DNA from: Hirudinaria manillensis
Lineage: Eukaryota; Annelida; Clitellata; Hirudinida; Hirudinidae
Direction of reading: 5' to 3'
Length of the DNA: 64,000 bases
NCBI GenBank assembly: GCA_034509925.1
Contig: CM067537.1
Location: 5,580,001 to 5,644,000 of the forward strand
How positions within the stretch are numbered: position 1 is the first letter of the stretch; each line of letters opens with the position of its first letter. A program made the position numbers and the translations under genes. Of the stretch, positions 12,575 to 26,288 are shown piece by piece. The notes below the pieces were generated by a model that was not told the origin of the DNA, ran no database searches, and saw nothing but the letters and a program-made list of their open reading frames with translations.

Positions 12575-13500
12575 AATAATATTAATTATTATTTTTATAG
12601 GATTATTTAGTTTAATAATAATATCAACCATGCAATATCGAGTACCTACGAGTTTTACTTAAACTGGTTATAGTTAGGGTATATCGTACATTAACGCCGA
12701 CTGTAATTTCTAAATAACGTCAATTTAATGATTTTATAAAATCATAAATAATAAATGTGCAAATTGTAAGAAATTATTACAATTTAACACACGGAAGGTG
12801 AAAATATCCGATTGGTCACATGAACGAAGGAGCCATCAATCAGTCCAAGTGACCAACAACGAATCAATCAAAACGTCACATCAATCAAAACTCAATCTGC
12901 CACAGAAAGCATCGCCTTTAGAGGACTCAAATTTTAATATTATTTACAATGTAAAATGTCCGAAATATAAATAATATTTTGGACAGAAAAATGGATGAAT
13001 AGATTTACTTAAATATTCTATTATTATTGTTATTATTTTTATTATTATTATTATTATGATTATTATTATTATTATTGCTAAATATGTATAATAAATAAAA
13101 TAATATAAAATTATTTATTATTTTGTTTATTTTATTTAAAATAATTATCTAAATAAAGAATCATTGGCATGCAATTACACGTAATCTTTACAATGAAAAG
13201 TGAAATTTATTTACGATTTCCTTCGATTTCTTTGTAATTTCAGACGTCATGAGGAAAAGAAAGAATGAGAAACATTTCGAAGCACATTAAAGCAGTTTTG
13301 TATGACGTCATAGTGTCGTCGACATCATCATCGTCCCCATCGCCATTAATCATTACTACTGTTATTATTATTATCATCACCACTGTTATTATTATTATCA
13401 TGACCATTATCAATATTATCACCATGATTATCCCTATCATCACCACCGTCATCACCATCGTCCCCATCATCATTATCACCGTTATCATCACCATAATCAC

Positions 13501-13558
<58 letters not shown>

Positions 13559-14724
13559 TTCACCATCATCCCTATCATCATCATCATTCCTATCATCACC
13601 ATCGTCATCATCAGCGTCGTGGTTACCAAGAAGATGAGTAACCGACGTGATAAGTGATGAAATGTGGCTCCCTGATGCGACCGTTGTTGTTGTTGTTGTT
13701 TTTCTCTCGCCAGGTGATGAGTATGAAGGATGGAGTGATGGATCAGTGAAGACGTGAATTAATGACCAAGATGTTTCTAAATTAATGATCTGATGGATGT
13801 GGACTAATCCATGGCTAGAAAGGAGACAGACAAGAATGACTGTTGTAAAGAATTGTCACAAAATTATTACAAAAACTTAATAAAACAATTATTCTGTATC
13901 AAAAACAACAAAAAATAAACAGACAAACAAATAAACAAACAAACAAACAAACAAACAAACAAACAAACAAACAAGAAAGCAACTACAACATACAACAGCA
14001 GACGACATAAACTATCCGGGTTTTTGTTTCATTTCTTGAAATAAAAAGTTTCAAACTGCGAAAGAATTTCATTTCCAATCCTCTTTCGCTGGTCAAAATT
14101 TCACGCCGCATCCGGTCTTGGTGCTCGCGCGCAGCTGCGCGGACCGCGAATTCTTATTTAGACTCGTTGGTCCAACGTATTGGACGACCTCGGTCTGGCA
14201 TTTTGCGTTTTTGTTCCCAAAAGTTGATTGTAAATTCGATTATTCAGCTAATTATAAGATTACTGCCGGCTAATAAATACCAAATAATCTGTTAACGTTA
14301 TTATTTAAAAGTTAATTCTTTCCTGGTTGATGATTGATGACTCGGTTGGTTACATTTCAATAGATTGACTCCTATTGTGAAAGTTTGAATTTTTCATGTT
14401 TTTCGAGAAATTAAAGATCTGATTTTGACAAACGCTGATCTTAATTATGGAGTTAATGTATTAAAGTTGTTAATTTAAGCTAAATGTCTTGTTGATAATT
14501 TATATAAATTTAAAAAAAATTTAAAATAATTTTTAAACAATAATAATTAAAATTAAATATAAATTAAAAATAAAAACAAAACCTTTTGAATTTTTGAACG
14601 ACTTAAAAATTTAATGAGGAAAATTATAATTTTTTTGCAAGAAATAAATTTTATTTAAAAGTTAAAAATTGAAAATAAATATTTTAAGGCGAATTACTTT
14701 AGTAACTTGCAGCGACCTATTGTC
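12480..14724. other. non-coding, microsatellite-rich stretch
   Basis: AAAT runs (12538-12576), an ATC-rich tract with an inner (ATT)n core (13320-13615, core 13497-13557) and a CAAA array (13915-13975). At 14101-14160 there is a CpG-rich patch (CGCGCGCAGCTGCGCGGACC) that may be a promoter for the signal-peptide exon at 14725. No gene is supported here. Confidence 0.6.
13915..13975. repeat. CAAA tetranucleotide array
   Basis: About 13 tandem CAAA units with a few leading variants. Confidence 0.9.
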
Positions 14725-14823
14725 ATGTACATTACCATCAACTTGGTCTTGATGATGATGCTTGTGGTGATGATGATGATGAGTGCAAGAGCTCATCAGC
14801 ATACAACTGGACCAACCAGGGAA
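14725..14823 (+). CDS. candidate first exon encoding a signal peptide
   Basis: ATG followed by a Leu/Met/Val-rich hydrophobic core (MYITINLVLMMMLVVMMMMS) and an A-R-A cleavage-like site, then HQHTTGPTRE up to a GTAGGT donor in phase 0. The hydrophobic core is partly built from ATG repeats, so chance cannot be excluded. It is the best upstream candidate for exon 1 of the acidic membrane protein at 23-26 kb, or of an unseen gene. A possible next exon follows the TTTTCAG at about 15173. Confidence 0.35.
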
Positions 14824-15365
14824 GTAGGTCAGTTTCAATTGGAGACAATATGGCTTCCATTGATGATGATGACGATGATGATGATGATGATAATAATACT
14901 AGTCATGATTAAAGCATTGTTAGTGAATTCTTAACAGGTAATGATTAGATAATTCACTGATATTCTTGCTTCAATGACGATATAAAATGATAAGTTTTAT
15001 TTTATTCAGTAATAATATAATAATATTAATGTATTAATATTAATTTTATTTATTTGTTTATTTCAATATTAATTAACAATTTGTCGTGAAAATTATTTCC
15101 AAAAATTAAAAAGCCGAGTGGTAAGGAAGTCACAAAGGCAGAGCAGAGGATTATTTTGATGCATTTTCAGTCATTTGTCATTTCAATGCCGGCTTCTGAA
15201 GACCCTGGGAGTGTTCTCTGGTGGTGATGATGATGATAATGATGGTGATGATGACGACGACGACGACGATGCTGATGGTTTTGACAGTGGCGCTTTTGGT
15301 GATGGAAATACTAACTAATATGGAATTATTTCAATTTATTTTATATTTTGGCATATTAAATCCAC

Positions 15366-15552
15366 ATAATATAATATAATATAATATAATATAATATAAT
15401 ATAATATAATATAATATAATATAATATAATATAATATAATATAATATAATATAATATAATATAATATAATATAATATAATATAATATAATATAATATAAT
15501 ATAATATAATATAATATAATATAATATAATATAATATAATATAATATAATAT
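15366..15552. repeat. AATAT pentanucleotide array, about 187 bp
   Basis: About 37 uninterrupted copies of the 5-bp unit ATAAT. The three overlapping Tyr/Ile/Leu-rich minus-strand frames through it are artefacts. Confidence 0.95.
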
Positions 15553-15807
15553 GTAAAGAAAAATAAATAACATATGATGAATTTCGCGCACAATTGAAAT
15601 TGAAAGTCGTATATCCGTTCCAGAAGAAAGAAGGAAGGTGCGCACAAAAATACATTTCTGTGACTCCTTCGGGAACATTGGAAAAAAAAAAGCGTTTTTA
15701 AAAAAAGTGCAAAAATTCTAAAATCCCGATAATTCGAGGAAAATGTTTTTGAAGAGCTTCCCTTGTGACACCATCTGAGGGAAATAGAATGAAGAATCTA
15801 GAGTTGA

Positions 15808-15917
15808 ACGAAAAGAAGGATGGATGAATGGATGGATGGATGGATGGATGGACGGATGGATGGACGGATGGATGGATAGATGGATGCATGGATTGGTAAA
15901 CGGATGGATGGATTGGA
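15808..15917. repeat. GGAT tetranucleotide array
   Basis: GGAT with GGAC, GAAT and GATA variants; partly open in several frames as MDGW or HPSI repeats. Confidence 0.85.
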
Positions 15918-16395
15918 GAATAAAGGTCTCACCGTTCGGTCGAGAAATGACCTCAGTAGGGATCCATGAATTGAAAGAAATCATAAATCACTTTCCCTCT
16001 AATACTCTGTCATTTCTTTATCATCATCGCCACCGCGACTATTATCATCACCATCATCGTCATCATTATCACCACCACCACCATTATCATCATCAACATC
16101 ATCATGGCCTCTGTCCGGCTATTGGCATCCTAACGCCAAGGTAAACAACGCCTCGTTCAGATCGATGCAATTTGTTTAAGTTACGCGGCGACTAGTGTTC
16201 CATCCTCCTCCTCCTCCTCTTCTTCTTCTTCATCATCGTCGTTTTCATCATCGCCTTCATCATCACCATCATTATCATCATCATTAGTATCATCCTCGAG
16301 TGTATCCTCGTCTCATGGATAAGTATCATCATAAATAACGCCTTATGGAATGCTTGAGGACATCTTTGAAGACCACTTTGACGCTATTGTTGGTG

Positions 16396-16396
<1 letters not shown>

Positions 16397-16440
<44 letters not shown>
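16397..16440. repeat. ATC trinucleotide array
   Basis: About 15 perfect ATC units in a wider ATC-rich area. Confidence 0.9.
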
Positions 16441-16441
<1 letters not shown>

Positions 16442-17749
16442 AACAGGCACCATCATCATCAACACCATCACAACCATCTTCGAGATGTTTCGGCAATTAT
16501 TTCTTTTCATTATTTTAAAGTTATTAGCAAAATCAATTATTTTCAAAATCCATTCAATGCATCAGACCGAAACATTTACAATGCATCCGTCCATCCACCC
16601 ATTCGTCCATCCGTCTATCCACTCGTCCATCCGTCCGTCCATCCGTGCAACTCCAGCAAAGACATGAAATGGCGCCAATATTGGCAGACCGTTTGCTACT
16701 GTTTACAATGGGAAAACCACCGCACCTTCAATGTTTTGTGATCTGAAAATCATTTTGTAGAGAATTTCAATTTTTATCAAATAAATTAAATAAATAAATT
16801 AATTAATTAAATAAATAATAAATAAGTAACGATAACAAATAATATTTGAGATGAATGTACTTCAATTAATTTCGTTTCATCAGTTCAATGATGGAGACTC
16901 CAAATCTTCTTTCGTCCGTCATAAGTTTTCCGCGGGCCGTGCAAATTGAAAAAATCACATAAAACACGAATTATATTATTGTATTGAACCTCAATACACA
17001 CGGTGTGACAAACAAAACTATTTCTTTTAAAATCAATTATGGTTTTTTTTATGAAATGATTCCAATAACGAATAAACAGATTTAAAAATAAAATAGCTTT
17101 AATAATAAGAAAATAAAATAATAATAAGAAATAAGGAAATGATATACAATGATATAAGAAATTTGCCATGATACCGCGGGCCTCACAAAGTAGCCTTCTT
17201 AGACTTCAGGTTTAAGGAAGAATCCATAGAATGGATTACGGGGTTTATTATTATTATCTTCATAAAAGTAAAAATAAAAACCTAAAGATATTATTAAAAT
17301 AGCAAAACCGTTTGCGTTAGTATGTATTATTTCTTGTTGTAACGATTCATGTGATTGCATACGTTGTGAGGGTTGACAATGACGACGACGACGACGGTGA
17401 CGATGATGATGACGATAATGAAAATGATTTTGAGTTACTGAGCAGTTCACGTGTCGGGACAGTTCGAAGTGAAAGCCGTCAGTTTGAATTGTGGAGAAGG
17501 ACATGTTTTTTGAGATCATCATCACCAGCACCAACATCATCATCACCAGCACCACCACCATCATCATCATCATGTGTTTATTAAAAATTAGCTAATCGGA
17601 AATATTTATAATTTGATCATTTATTTGTACTTTTTGTAAATGATAAGAAAATGTGTCCTACAAGTATTTAATTAATTCATTAATCTTTAAAGATTACTTA
17701 CGATTTAAAATAAACACCTGTGACTATGAATAAAGTAGTTCGTAGGCCC

Positions 17750-18042
17750 GTCCATCCGTCCGTCCATCCATCCATCCATTCATCCATCCATCCGTCCGTC
17801 CGTCCGTCCGTCCGTCCGTCCGTCCGTCCGTCCGTCCGTCCGTCCATCCATCCATCCATCCATCCATCCATCCATCCATCCATCCATCCATCCATCCATC
17901 CATCCATCCATCCATCCATCCATCCATCCATCCATCCATCCATCCATCCATCCATCCATCCATCCATCCATCCATCCATCCATCCATCCATCCATCCATC
18001 CATCCATCCATCCATCCATCCATCCATCCATCCATCCATCCA
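17750..18042. repeat. TCCA/TCCG tetranucleotide array, about 290 bp
   Basis: A mixed start, then about 13 perfect TCCG units (about 17791-17843), then about 50 perfect TCCA units to 18042. The switch from a pure TCCG block to a pure TCCA block suggests expansion of two neighbouring unit variants. The HPSI and MDGW frames are artefacts. Confidence 0.95.
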
Positions 18043-19340
18043 ATCATGCCGTCCACCCTTCCAATAACAACAGGTTTTACTGCCTCCCGGAATAAACTTT
18101 TCCATGAAATAAAATTTAAAGACTTTTTATTGGCGGAAGTTTTCCAAGTAAAAACAGGAGAAGAAGAAGAAGAGGAAAATGAAAAAGAAAGAAATGCCTA
18201 AAAAATAAAATAAACCAAGAATCAAAGAGCGCTTCATTGAAGTCTCCACTAAAAACCGTGGCGAGGCATAAATTTTACATCTAAGGACACGAGAAGAATG
18301 GTTTGATGGAGGGATGGATGAATGAATGAATGAGTGAATGAATGAATAAAAGGAGGTCTGGAAGGATGGAAGGAAGATTGGTCTGACGGATAAATATTCT
18401 TCGTGGCTCTCGAAATGCTGACTATCGATTTTTATTTCCCACTTTGCTATCGCAGCTGAATGATCACGATAACGCAGATGATGATGACGACGACGACGAG
18501 GACGATAGCGATGATGATGATAATGATGACGACGACGACTACTTATTACGACTACCACCAGGATGACAGCTACCTGAAAGCAACGCCAACTTAAAATAAC
18601 GAAGTGCATCATAATTCCATCCTGGTTCTGATTGGAAATCACGTTCCATCAACGACTTTTAGTTCAAGTTTATTATTCAACATCGCTCTGTGATCGCTCA
18701 TCAACTACCCTATTTATTTATTTGTTTGTTTATTTATTTATTTGTTTGTTTGTTTATTTATTTATTCATTCCATTCATTCATTTAATTTGGCCCGTTAAT
18801 CCATTATGATCGCTCTGTCATTAGCTAGAATACCACCATGATAATGATAATTCACCGCCATCGCAATAATAATCATCATCATCGACATCGTCGTCGTCGT
18901 CGTCGTCGTCATCCATGTAAATGTAAATGAATCTGAATACACACCAGGGACAATTTCAATCACTTTCAAAACGAAACAAACTCGGGACTCAAAAATCTCT
19001 GAAATGAATCGACGATCAATCAACAGAATTGAAATATCCATCTTTCAAAGATCCTTGGACAGGAAAAAAAGGGCAGCCAGCGAAACACGTGCCAACGAAT
19101 GCACGGATGGATGAATGAATGAACGAATGAACGAATAAACGAACGAACGAACAAAGAAACGAATGAACAAAGGAACGAACGAATGTATGGACGGACGGAC
19201 GGATGGATGGATGGCTGGATAAATAGAGATTCCTGTTTACACTCCTCTTTGCCTCCTAAACTCGTCTGACGGATTTAAGCTACCCGCGAGGATTGGCGGG
19301 AATCGGACGCTTCGGGTGGTCTTTCGTACGTCATTGCCTC

Positions 19341-19396
19341 GTTACCATGGTTACCATGGCGTTGCCTTGGTTACCCTAGCGTTGCCATGACAGGCG
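19341..19396. promoter_or_regulatory. cluster of X-box-like motifs
   Basis: GTTACCATGGTTAC overlaps a second TTACCATGGC and is followed by two more GTTGCC/GTTACC half-sites within 55 bp. The same motif class occurs at 7039. It may be a regulatory element or a simple-repeat derivative. Confidence 0.3.
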
Positions 19397-21959
19397 CAAA
19401 AAGTAAAGTAACATTTTAGCTTATTTCGATTTTTTTTAGGTTGGATTTTTTTTGTGAAAGTTACTATTTTTTGTTAGCAAACTATATTTTTTTTTAAAGA
19501 CTTTATTATTTTAAAAGATATTTAAAATATTACTACGTCGCAAATGTATATAAAATGACGTCCTATCATTTATCAATAATGCCCGTTTATACCGATGATT
19601 AAGCGGTAAATATTCACAAGGGATTATTTCGATCATTATTTAAGCACATAAAGCGATGACGACGATGACGGTGACGATGACGGCGATGATGACGATGACG
19701 ACGGTGTCGGCAATCGATGTCATCGCTTTGTAACAACGTAGTTGATTATATTTTCCGTACGACTGATCGAATTATACTCCCTGCACAAAGCCAATGACTC
19801 AGCATTGTGATTTCATTTTCTACTTGTCGGCCAATTTTTCCACCCAAGTGTCCACACACGTCCGTACATCTATCTGTCCGTTCTATCTATTCATCCGTTT
19901 GTCTGTCCGTAGCGTCAAACCGGCCATAACCCGCTTCTAATACATTTACTTCATCTTCCAATTACATTAAGAAATCGCAGACGTATCCATCTGTTGGAGA
20001 TCCATATGTGCAGTGCGTACGAGCTTATGGGAAGCGTTTGTACACTAAAACAACAAGGAGGACGACGACGACGACGACGTATCTCCAGGATTGTTGTTGG
20101 TCTTCCGTTCAGAAGTGTCGTATTCAGCTGTGCAGAAGCCACCGCGGATGATGCGCTTTCGTTCCAAGGCGTTCGATCCTTCTCCATCTTTTCATTCAAT
20201 CTTTCCATAACATGGAATTTACGTCGCTCATGTGATGAATTAAGCGTTGTCGTCAAATTTAATAAAAATGGAAAGCAGCAATTTTGTATGTTTTTATTTC
20301 TTCAAAGTTTCTTCTGTGAAAAATAAATTTCTCGTAAATATTTAGAGGATCTTACAATATTAAAAAAATGTATTCTTTTTGTATTTCGGCGATGTTTATT
20401 TGAGGAGAAAAATTATGCAAATTTATAGAACTGCAGGCAGTTAATAAAAAATTGGTCAATTAAATTATTATAATTAGTTTAAAACATAAATAAGAAAAAG
20501 TGTTTTAATTAATTTTAAAAAATACAATTTTTAACAAATGGAAGAAATTGATTTTAGTTTTCTTTCAAAAATTCAGAGAAATGCTTGAATCCGATAGATG
20601 GCTCCACCCTGAAACAAAAAGAAAACAAAATGTAAACAAATTTGAACGCAAAATCGGCGGGGGGAAATGTCATCGGCAAATATCGAATTATCGTCACAAA
20701 AGGTCCATAAATCGATGAGAAGATTTGCCGAGCCGGAAGTAACACATTTCAGAATTGCTTTGCAACGTAATAACGACAAATTGAAGCCATTGAAAAGTTC
20801 GGTGACGGACGTAGACGCAGAAATAGAATTGAAATCGCGGACTGTTCTTGTGCAATGTTCTTGTCTTTTTTAAACCGGTTGCAAATTTAATGGAAAGGGA
20901 TTTTTTCAATTACCTGCCAGGGATGCGAACCGACAGATTCCTAATTCGAAGAGGTTTCTAATTCTCTTCTCTGTTTTTAAACAAATGAATCCGAAAATAA
21001 AATAAAATCTGAGATTTTTTTTTATGTCGTGTGTTTATTAAAATATATTATTTGGGTTTTGCTTATCTTTGTAGCGTATTGGACGTGGATAAAAGAGTTT
21101 GACTTTGGAATGATAGCAAATACAAGCGTTTCACATGTTATACTAAAGTATCTATAACTTTATGTATTGAAATATAAGAATTATATTTATTGATCTTTAA
21201 ATGAGTAATTTTTCAGTTAAACCTGACCTGTAATATGACGCAAAATGGATAATAAACGTTATAATAAACTTAATAAAACACATTTTGCAGTTATTATGCA
21301 ATGCAATTATTATTCCAATTTGTAATGAACTACTTATTCCGATAGTACGATCCAAGCATTAAGTTCTGAAACATCCTCTTTGACAATCATTCATCGCTTG
21401 AGATTATTGAACACTGACTCTTAATTTCTCGGCACTATGGACACCAATTTTTCATTCTTATCTGGTAATATCCATTCATTTTACCGTGGAAATATGCTGG
21501 TTCATTAAACTGAAGCTCTAGATTTTTAAGAATTCCAAATAGAAATGTCAAGAAATTAAACTCGTTGGGAAAGTCCAGCAAGAAAAAAAAAAGACAAATT
21601 ACTTGGCATTTTCAATTGGATTTGATGCTTTGAAATCGTTTTCCTGGAAGTGACGCCGAAATGGAATATTTTAAAGGGAGACGCGCAGGAAGTGATGTGC
21701 AGGCTGCAAGTCTCAAACCTTCCTTGATCTTTTAATGCACGACAATTTTGTTTATTATTACTACATTTATATTATTTTTTTATTGCGTGGGAAGTTGAGA
21801 TATTAGAATAAAAAGTGAATTCATTACTTATTCAAACGTTCGTCACGGAAATTTTGTGACAAATACAAAGTCACAAAGTGCTATTTTTAAATAATAATAA
21901 TAATACTAACAATAATAAAAATAAAAAGCCGGAAAATATTTTAAAGCTTTTAAACCGAC

Positions 21960-22210
21960 TCGGAATGATAAACGCCATCGAGACGTGCTCGGTCACACGC
22001 TCGCTGTGCTATCGAACGGCCATCCATTGATCCGTAGGGAGTATCACGTCAACCACACTGAGCGGAGGAAAGGGATGCAAGACATGCGCCCAGTGGATCA
22101 GGGTAGTCGACCCCGATGACCATGGGCCACAAGAGACGAACGGGGACAGGCCATTCGGATGCTGAATACATTCGATTTGGTTAACCCCTGGGGCAGATTA
22201 GGGCAAGGGT
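21960..22210. repeat. GC-rich island, probable interspersed repeat
   Basis: A 250-bp block (for example GAGACGTGCTCGGTCACACG) with far higher GC and CpG than its flanks and no coding frame on the plus strand; one minus frame is open for about 60 codons. Its sharp edges suggest an inserted repeat of unknown family. Confidence 0.35.
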
Positions 22211-22718
22211 CAATTGGTTCATTATGCAAAGGACATTTCATTTGCTTAGGTATCGTTTACATTAGGTTAAAGATGCCGATACAGTGATATAACTTTATAA
22301 ATTTGATATCTTGACAATTCCATTTGAAGTAGCTGTGACACATCCAACCTGATGTAAGCCTATGAATCAGATGCTTGCTCAACCCCAACAATAAATTTAT
22401 ATGATTGATACTTGGGGGTGGATTTAAAAGTTTAATGTACCGTTTAAGAACTGGAGTTCTCTGAGTGCAGCAATTTCACAGGGAATATATTCGGATCGGT
22501 TTAAATTTTCGGTGACTTGTTTTTATATAATTTTACTAAGTTTACTTACATTTCTCTTTCGAATCATAAATGCCCATTTATGTGATACCAATTCATTATA
22601 TCGAAGACTTACGATGTCGTTAATGTTATGGTCGTATTGTCACTGAGGGATGTTATCGTAAGTATCATTCAGGAAACAGATTTGTTTATTGATCACAAAT
22701 AACTGTAATAAAGATCGG

Positions 22719-22900
22719 TATCTTAGCGATAGCTGGCAATGCCTTTTGAACTCCTTCTTCCCCGTTAAACCCAATTCATCCACCACCTCAACAACCACAA
22801 CAGAAGACTCGGAATCCGTTGCACCTCTTTCCGACTGTCATTCAATTTCTGTCGATTCCCAAAATCCATCGTTCCGTGACCGTGCTCCAGTCAGTTCATA
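22719..22900 (+). CDS. candidate exon, Ser/Thr-rich
   Basis: After a TATCTTAG acceptor an open frame encodes a Ser/Thr-rich stretch with a NSSTTSTTTTEDSES mucin-like run and two Cys. It lies 240 bp before the main acidic exon and could be an upstream ectodomain exon. No donor in the required phase is clearly best, so its 3' end is uncertain. Confidence 0.35.
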
Positions 22901-23139
22901 ACTCTTTTGTTTCCATGGGAACCTGGCTGAGGTCATGCACTGCTGACATTGACGTCACCGAGAATGACGTCATTCATGGCCTTTGTTTTATTTGTCCTGC
23001 AACATTTTGACAGTGTCAAAAGGATTCATTAGTTTAACAATAATCCTTGACAAGGTAATACGACAGTTTAATTTTTTTTGCTTAGAACAGAGTCTTCGGC
23101 TTGACTTCGAATTGAATGTTTTTTTTCTCAAACTCTTAG

Positions 23140-26100
23140 ATCAGGATCAACTCCAGCGCTTCCCGACTTCGCAAACATCTCAGACCGTGGACGTCACCAC
23201 GGGCACGAATCGCTCCGACTTTCGCGATGTTTCTTCCCGTCTCCGAGGTTCACTTGATTCAGGAAGCACGCCCATCAAGGTGTACGACTACTTCGAAGAT
23301 ATCGTCACGACCACCTCGACTTCGACGGCTGCCGAAGTCGAAGCCGTCATCGTGGTCGTCGTAAACAGCACGACGACCACTCCTTCACCTTTCGTGGTCG
23401 ATAAATCGGAACTCTCTCCCTCCGTTCCGGCGGACGTGTTCAGCTTCTTAAGCGACGGAGATTCCGAGCGAGGCAGTCCGAGCAACACGGATCATTCCAT
23501 CAACAACAGCAACGTCGATGCAATCCAGAAGAATCCCTCCGAGTTGCAGACCGGAAACCCGTCGCCATCCTCCAACTCCACACACAACCTCACCACCGAT
23601 GCCAGTTCGCAGCTGACCATCCAGCGCAACCTTAATTACAACGATTATTTCGATAAAGATTATTCGGATCCCGAGTATAATTATCCGGTCGATCCGTACC
23701 GTAATGACGACCGGCTCTACAAGCAGGGTCGCATCACGTCCGACGAGGGAGATGATGAGAACAAAGAGAGAGTCAGCGGAAGGGCTTACAAATACGAATA
23801 CAATTATCAGACAGGAAATCAGTATACTGACGACAACGATGACGGCGATGCATTGGCAAATAATCAAAACAGTGAGGATAGATCGAAAGAGATCGACTAC
23901 AGAGCGAGCAGTGACGGCGACAGCGAGCGGCTGGCTGCGAATCACGGAGCTGACGTCAGCTATGGCATCGACGGAGATCATTTCGAAGGAGACGACGACG
24001 GAAGCTTGAAATCCTACGAAAATGGCCGAGAAAATGGAACCGTTTCGAGACATCGGCATCTCCAAGATGATCGCGTCGCGTCTAAGATGGAGGACGACCG
24101 CAAGAGTGTCGTTCAGCGACAGAAGGTCGCCAAACCGGAAATCGAATCGGACCGTGGCGACGACGTGGACAGCTACCCTCCGCACGGAGGCAAGACCGAT
24201 GTCGGCCAATCGATTGAAGAGAGCGTAACCGGATATTCTGAAGAAGGTGAAGGCGATGAAGGTGATGACGGTGATGATGTCATAAATGAGGATGAAGATG
24301 ACCACGACGATGATAAACATGATTATGGGGCCTGGAAGAGGCAGAGGATAAAGATGAAACACGATACGCCAGACAAACAAGAACACGACTACGAGGAAGT
24401 TGATGACGACGAAGAAGAAGATGATGATGATGGCGACGATGGCGACGATGCCATTGATGATAACGATGAGGGACACAAGGCGAAGGTCTGGTATGCCAAA
24501 GAAATAGCTGAACACATGAGTGAGTATTTAAATGAAATTAGAAAACAATTTATGAAATATGAAAATGCAATAATATGGAAAAGTCATCCTTGCGTGTGGA
24601 TAAAATAAAAAGCGAAACTACTTTTGCTCGTGTTTCTTCAGTAATTTATGAAATGTGGTCGGTAAATAGTAAGCTATAATTTATTTTTTATAATTTCATT
24701 ATTTATTATTTCATTTAATATAACTATAATTAATTATTATTTACTATAGTAATAATAATTATTATAAATGATATTATTGTAATTGTTGTAACGCAACTGC
24801 ACATTGTAGCTGTTCATTTTTTTACAAGTAGAAAACATTTTGTTCGAGTAAGAAGATAAGACAGACTGATAATGACGGTGATAATGATGATGAAGATGGT
24901 GATGATAACGATGACAAGGGCAACGGTTGTGGTGACGATGACGACGATGATGGTGACGATGATGAATAAGGGAGATAAACACCACGATGCGTGAGGTTAA
25001 AATGGTCTTATCTGCCTCTCAGGCCATGGCGAACAATCATTTATCTACTTCATTTATCTGTCCTTCTCTTCATCCTATGTGGACTACTATCGTCCAATTC
25101 CTCATCCATTGGTAGCAGAACATTAACAAAAACTACTTCCAATTTATTTTGTTTCCTTAATTTATGTCTTACATTCACCATAATGAAATACCATAATAAT
25201 TAGCTGATTAAGTTAGAATTAAGACTAGACCAACGTCACAGTCTGTTGTGTTAAAACTTAGGTTTTCGTTCTTAGTTTTCAAAATGGTTTTATATTTGTA
25301 ATACATTTCACCAATCACCGATTTGTTTATTCCCCATAAATAAACAGGCATTACAGCAAGAGATTACAGGCCAGGATTTTCGAACGACATGTCGAATTCC
25401 AATGCAAAAGGTTTTCGTCGATTGTCATTTGACTTATGACAAATGAATGCACCAATCCAATCCATTATTATATCATCATTTCTTAATTATACTGTCAATT
25501 CATCATATTGTAATTCATCATATTATATTGTCAATTCTTTATTATACAGTATTATCTTATGAAACTGAATGTATATATTATATAGATATAATGTCATAAC
25601 ATGGTATGAGATTTTGCTATTAATTACTAAATTATTAGATTCTAATTAGATATAATTTTGTGAATTATTCATCTGAAAACCATTCCTTGAAATCTATAAA
25701 TCTATTATTCAAAGTACAACGTAAGAATCGTCTGAAACGGTGCAAGAGTAAATGAGATACTTTTGCTTTCATGTTCAATCCTTCAGATCTCATGATACCC
25801 AGAAAGGCCAGCCTGGGGGCATTTTCGTGGTCTGAATATCATCATCACCCGACCAGCAAGCATGCAATACTTCTGCTCTCCATACTTGCAGCCTTCACAC
25901 TTCTGTCCATTTCCATCGTACTCGCGATAAGTTACAGGTTTAACAAATTATCATGATGTAACTTTTAAACAAATTTCATTTTATTCAATAATAATTCTTT
26001 AAAGAGCATCTGTTACGTTTCTTAATATCTTGAGATGCTTAGTCGAAGTACTATTTGTACTATTTGGACGTTACGTTTACCAGATTCAAACTAACAGCGA

Positions 26101-26288
26101 AAGCAATCTATTTCAAAAATGTTTTTCCTTATTTCTTTATGTCTATTTCCTTTTTTTGTCCCAGACGTCGTCTGATGAACTACATGAACTGCAGAAGCGT
26201 GTGGTGCGTGGCGGGAAGAACAAGATTGAAGAAGAAAGAATTTGGTTCAGAAGAATCAAATACTCTTCTCTCAAACTTTCAAGTTTAG
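23140..26288 (+). CDS. acidic single-pass membrane protein, 3' exons
   Basis: Exons 23140-24519, 25787-25937 and 26165-26288 join in frame. The large exon follows CTCTTAG and ends at GA/GTGAGT. It encodes about 460 ectodomain residues: a Thr/Ser part (TTTSTSTAAEVEA, NSTTTTPSPF) and then a long Asp/Glu-rich, Tyr-containing part ([27 protein letters not shown]). The second exon encodes a membrane helix (AILLLSILAAFTLLSISIVL). The third gives a basic stop-transfer (RRRLMNYMNCR) and a tail of about 40 residues ending NFQV, a possible class II PDZ-binding end. A candidate small exon at 25023 is not needed for phase. The 5' part is missing or uncertain; a signal peptide may come from the 14.7-kb exon. 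No family is recognised; it resembles a heavily charged mucin- or syndecan-like surface protein only in layout. Confidence 0.6.

Larger units (their letters stand above)
14824..22718. other. long microsatellite-rich region without a supported gene
   Basis: Holds the AATAT array, several GGAT/CCAT arrays, ATC/GAT tracts (16017-16140, 16203-16300, 16397-16440, 17380-17420, 18478-18540, 18860-18915, 19655-19705) and short open frames on both strands around 18.4, 20.1 and 20.6-20.9 kb. A minus-strand acceptor with a very good pyrimidine tract (TTTGTTTCAG near 20610) precedes a short open frame ending at about 20557, but I could not build a gene from it. Confidence 0.5.

Noticed and set aside
15331..15678. 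Tyr/Ile/Leu-rich frames in three phases
   Set aside because: The AATAT pentamer has no stop codon on the minus strand; artefact.
17698..18105. MDGW/HPSI repeat proteins on both strands
   Set aside because: Produced by the TCCA/TCCG tetranucleotide array, open in every frame without meaning.
23448..24515. 355-codon minus-strand frame, Val/Ile-rich
   Set aside because: It is the exact antisense of the acidic exon; Asp/Glu codons read backwards give Ile/Val/Phe. The plus strand has matching splice sites and a downstream helix exon in phase.
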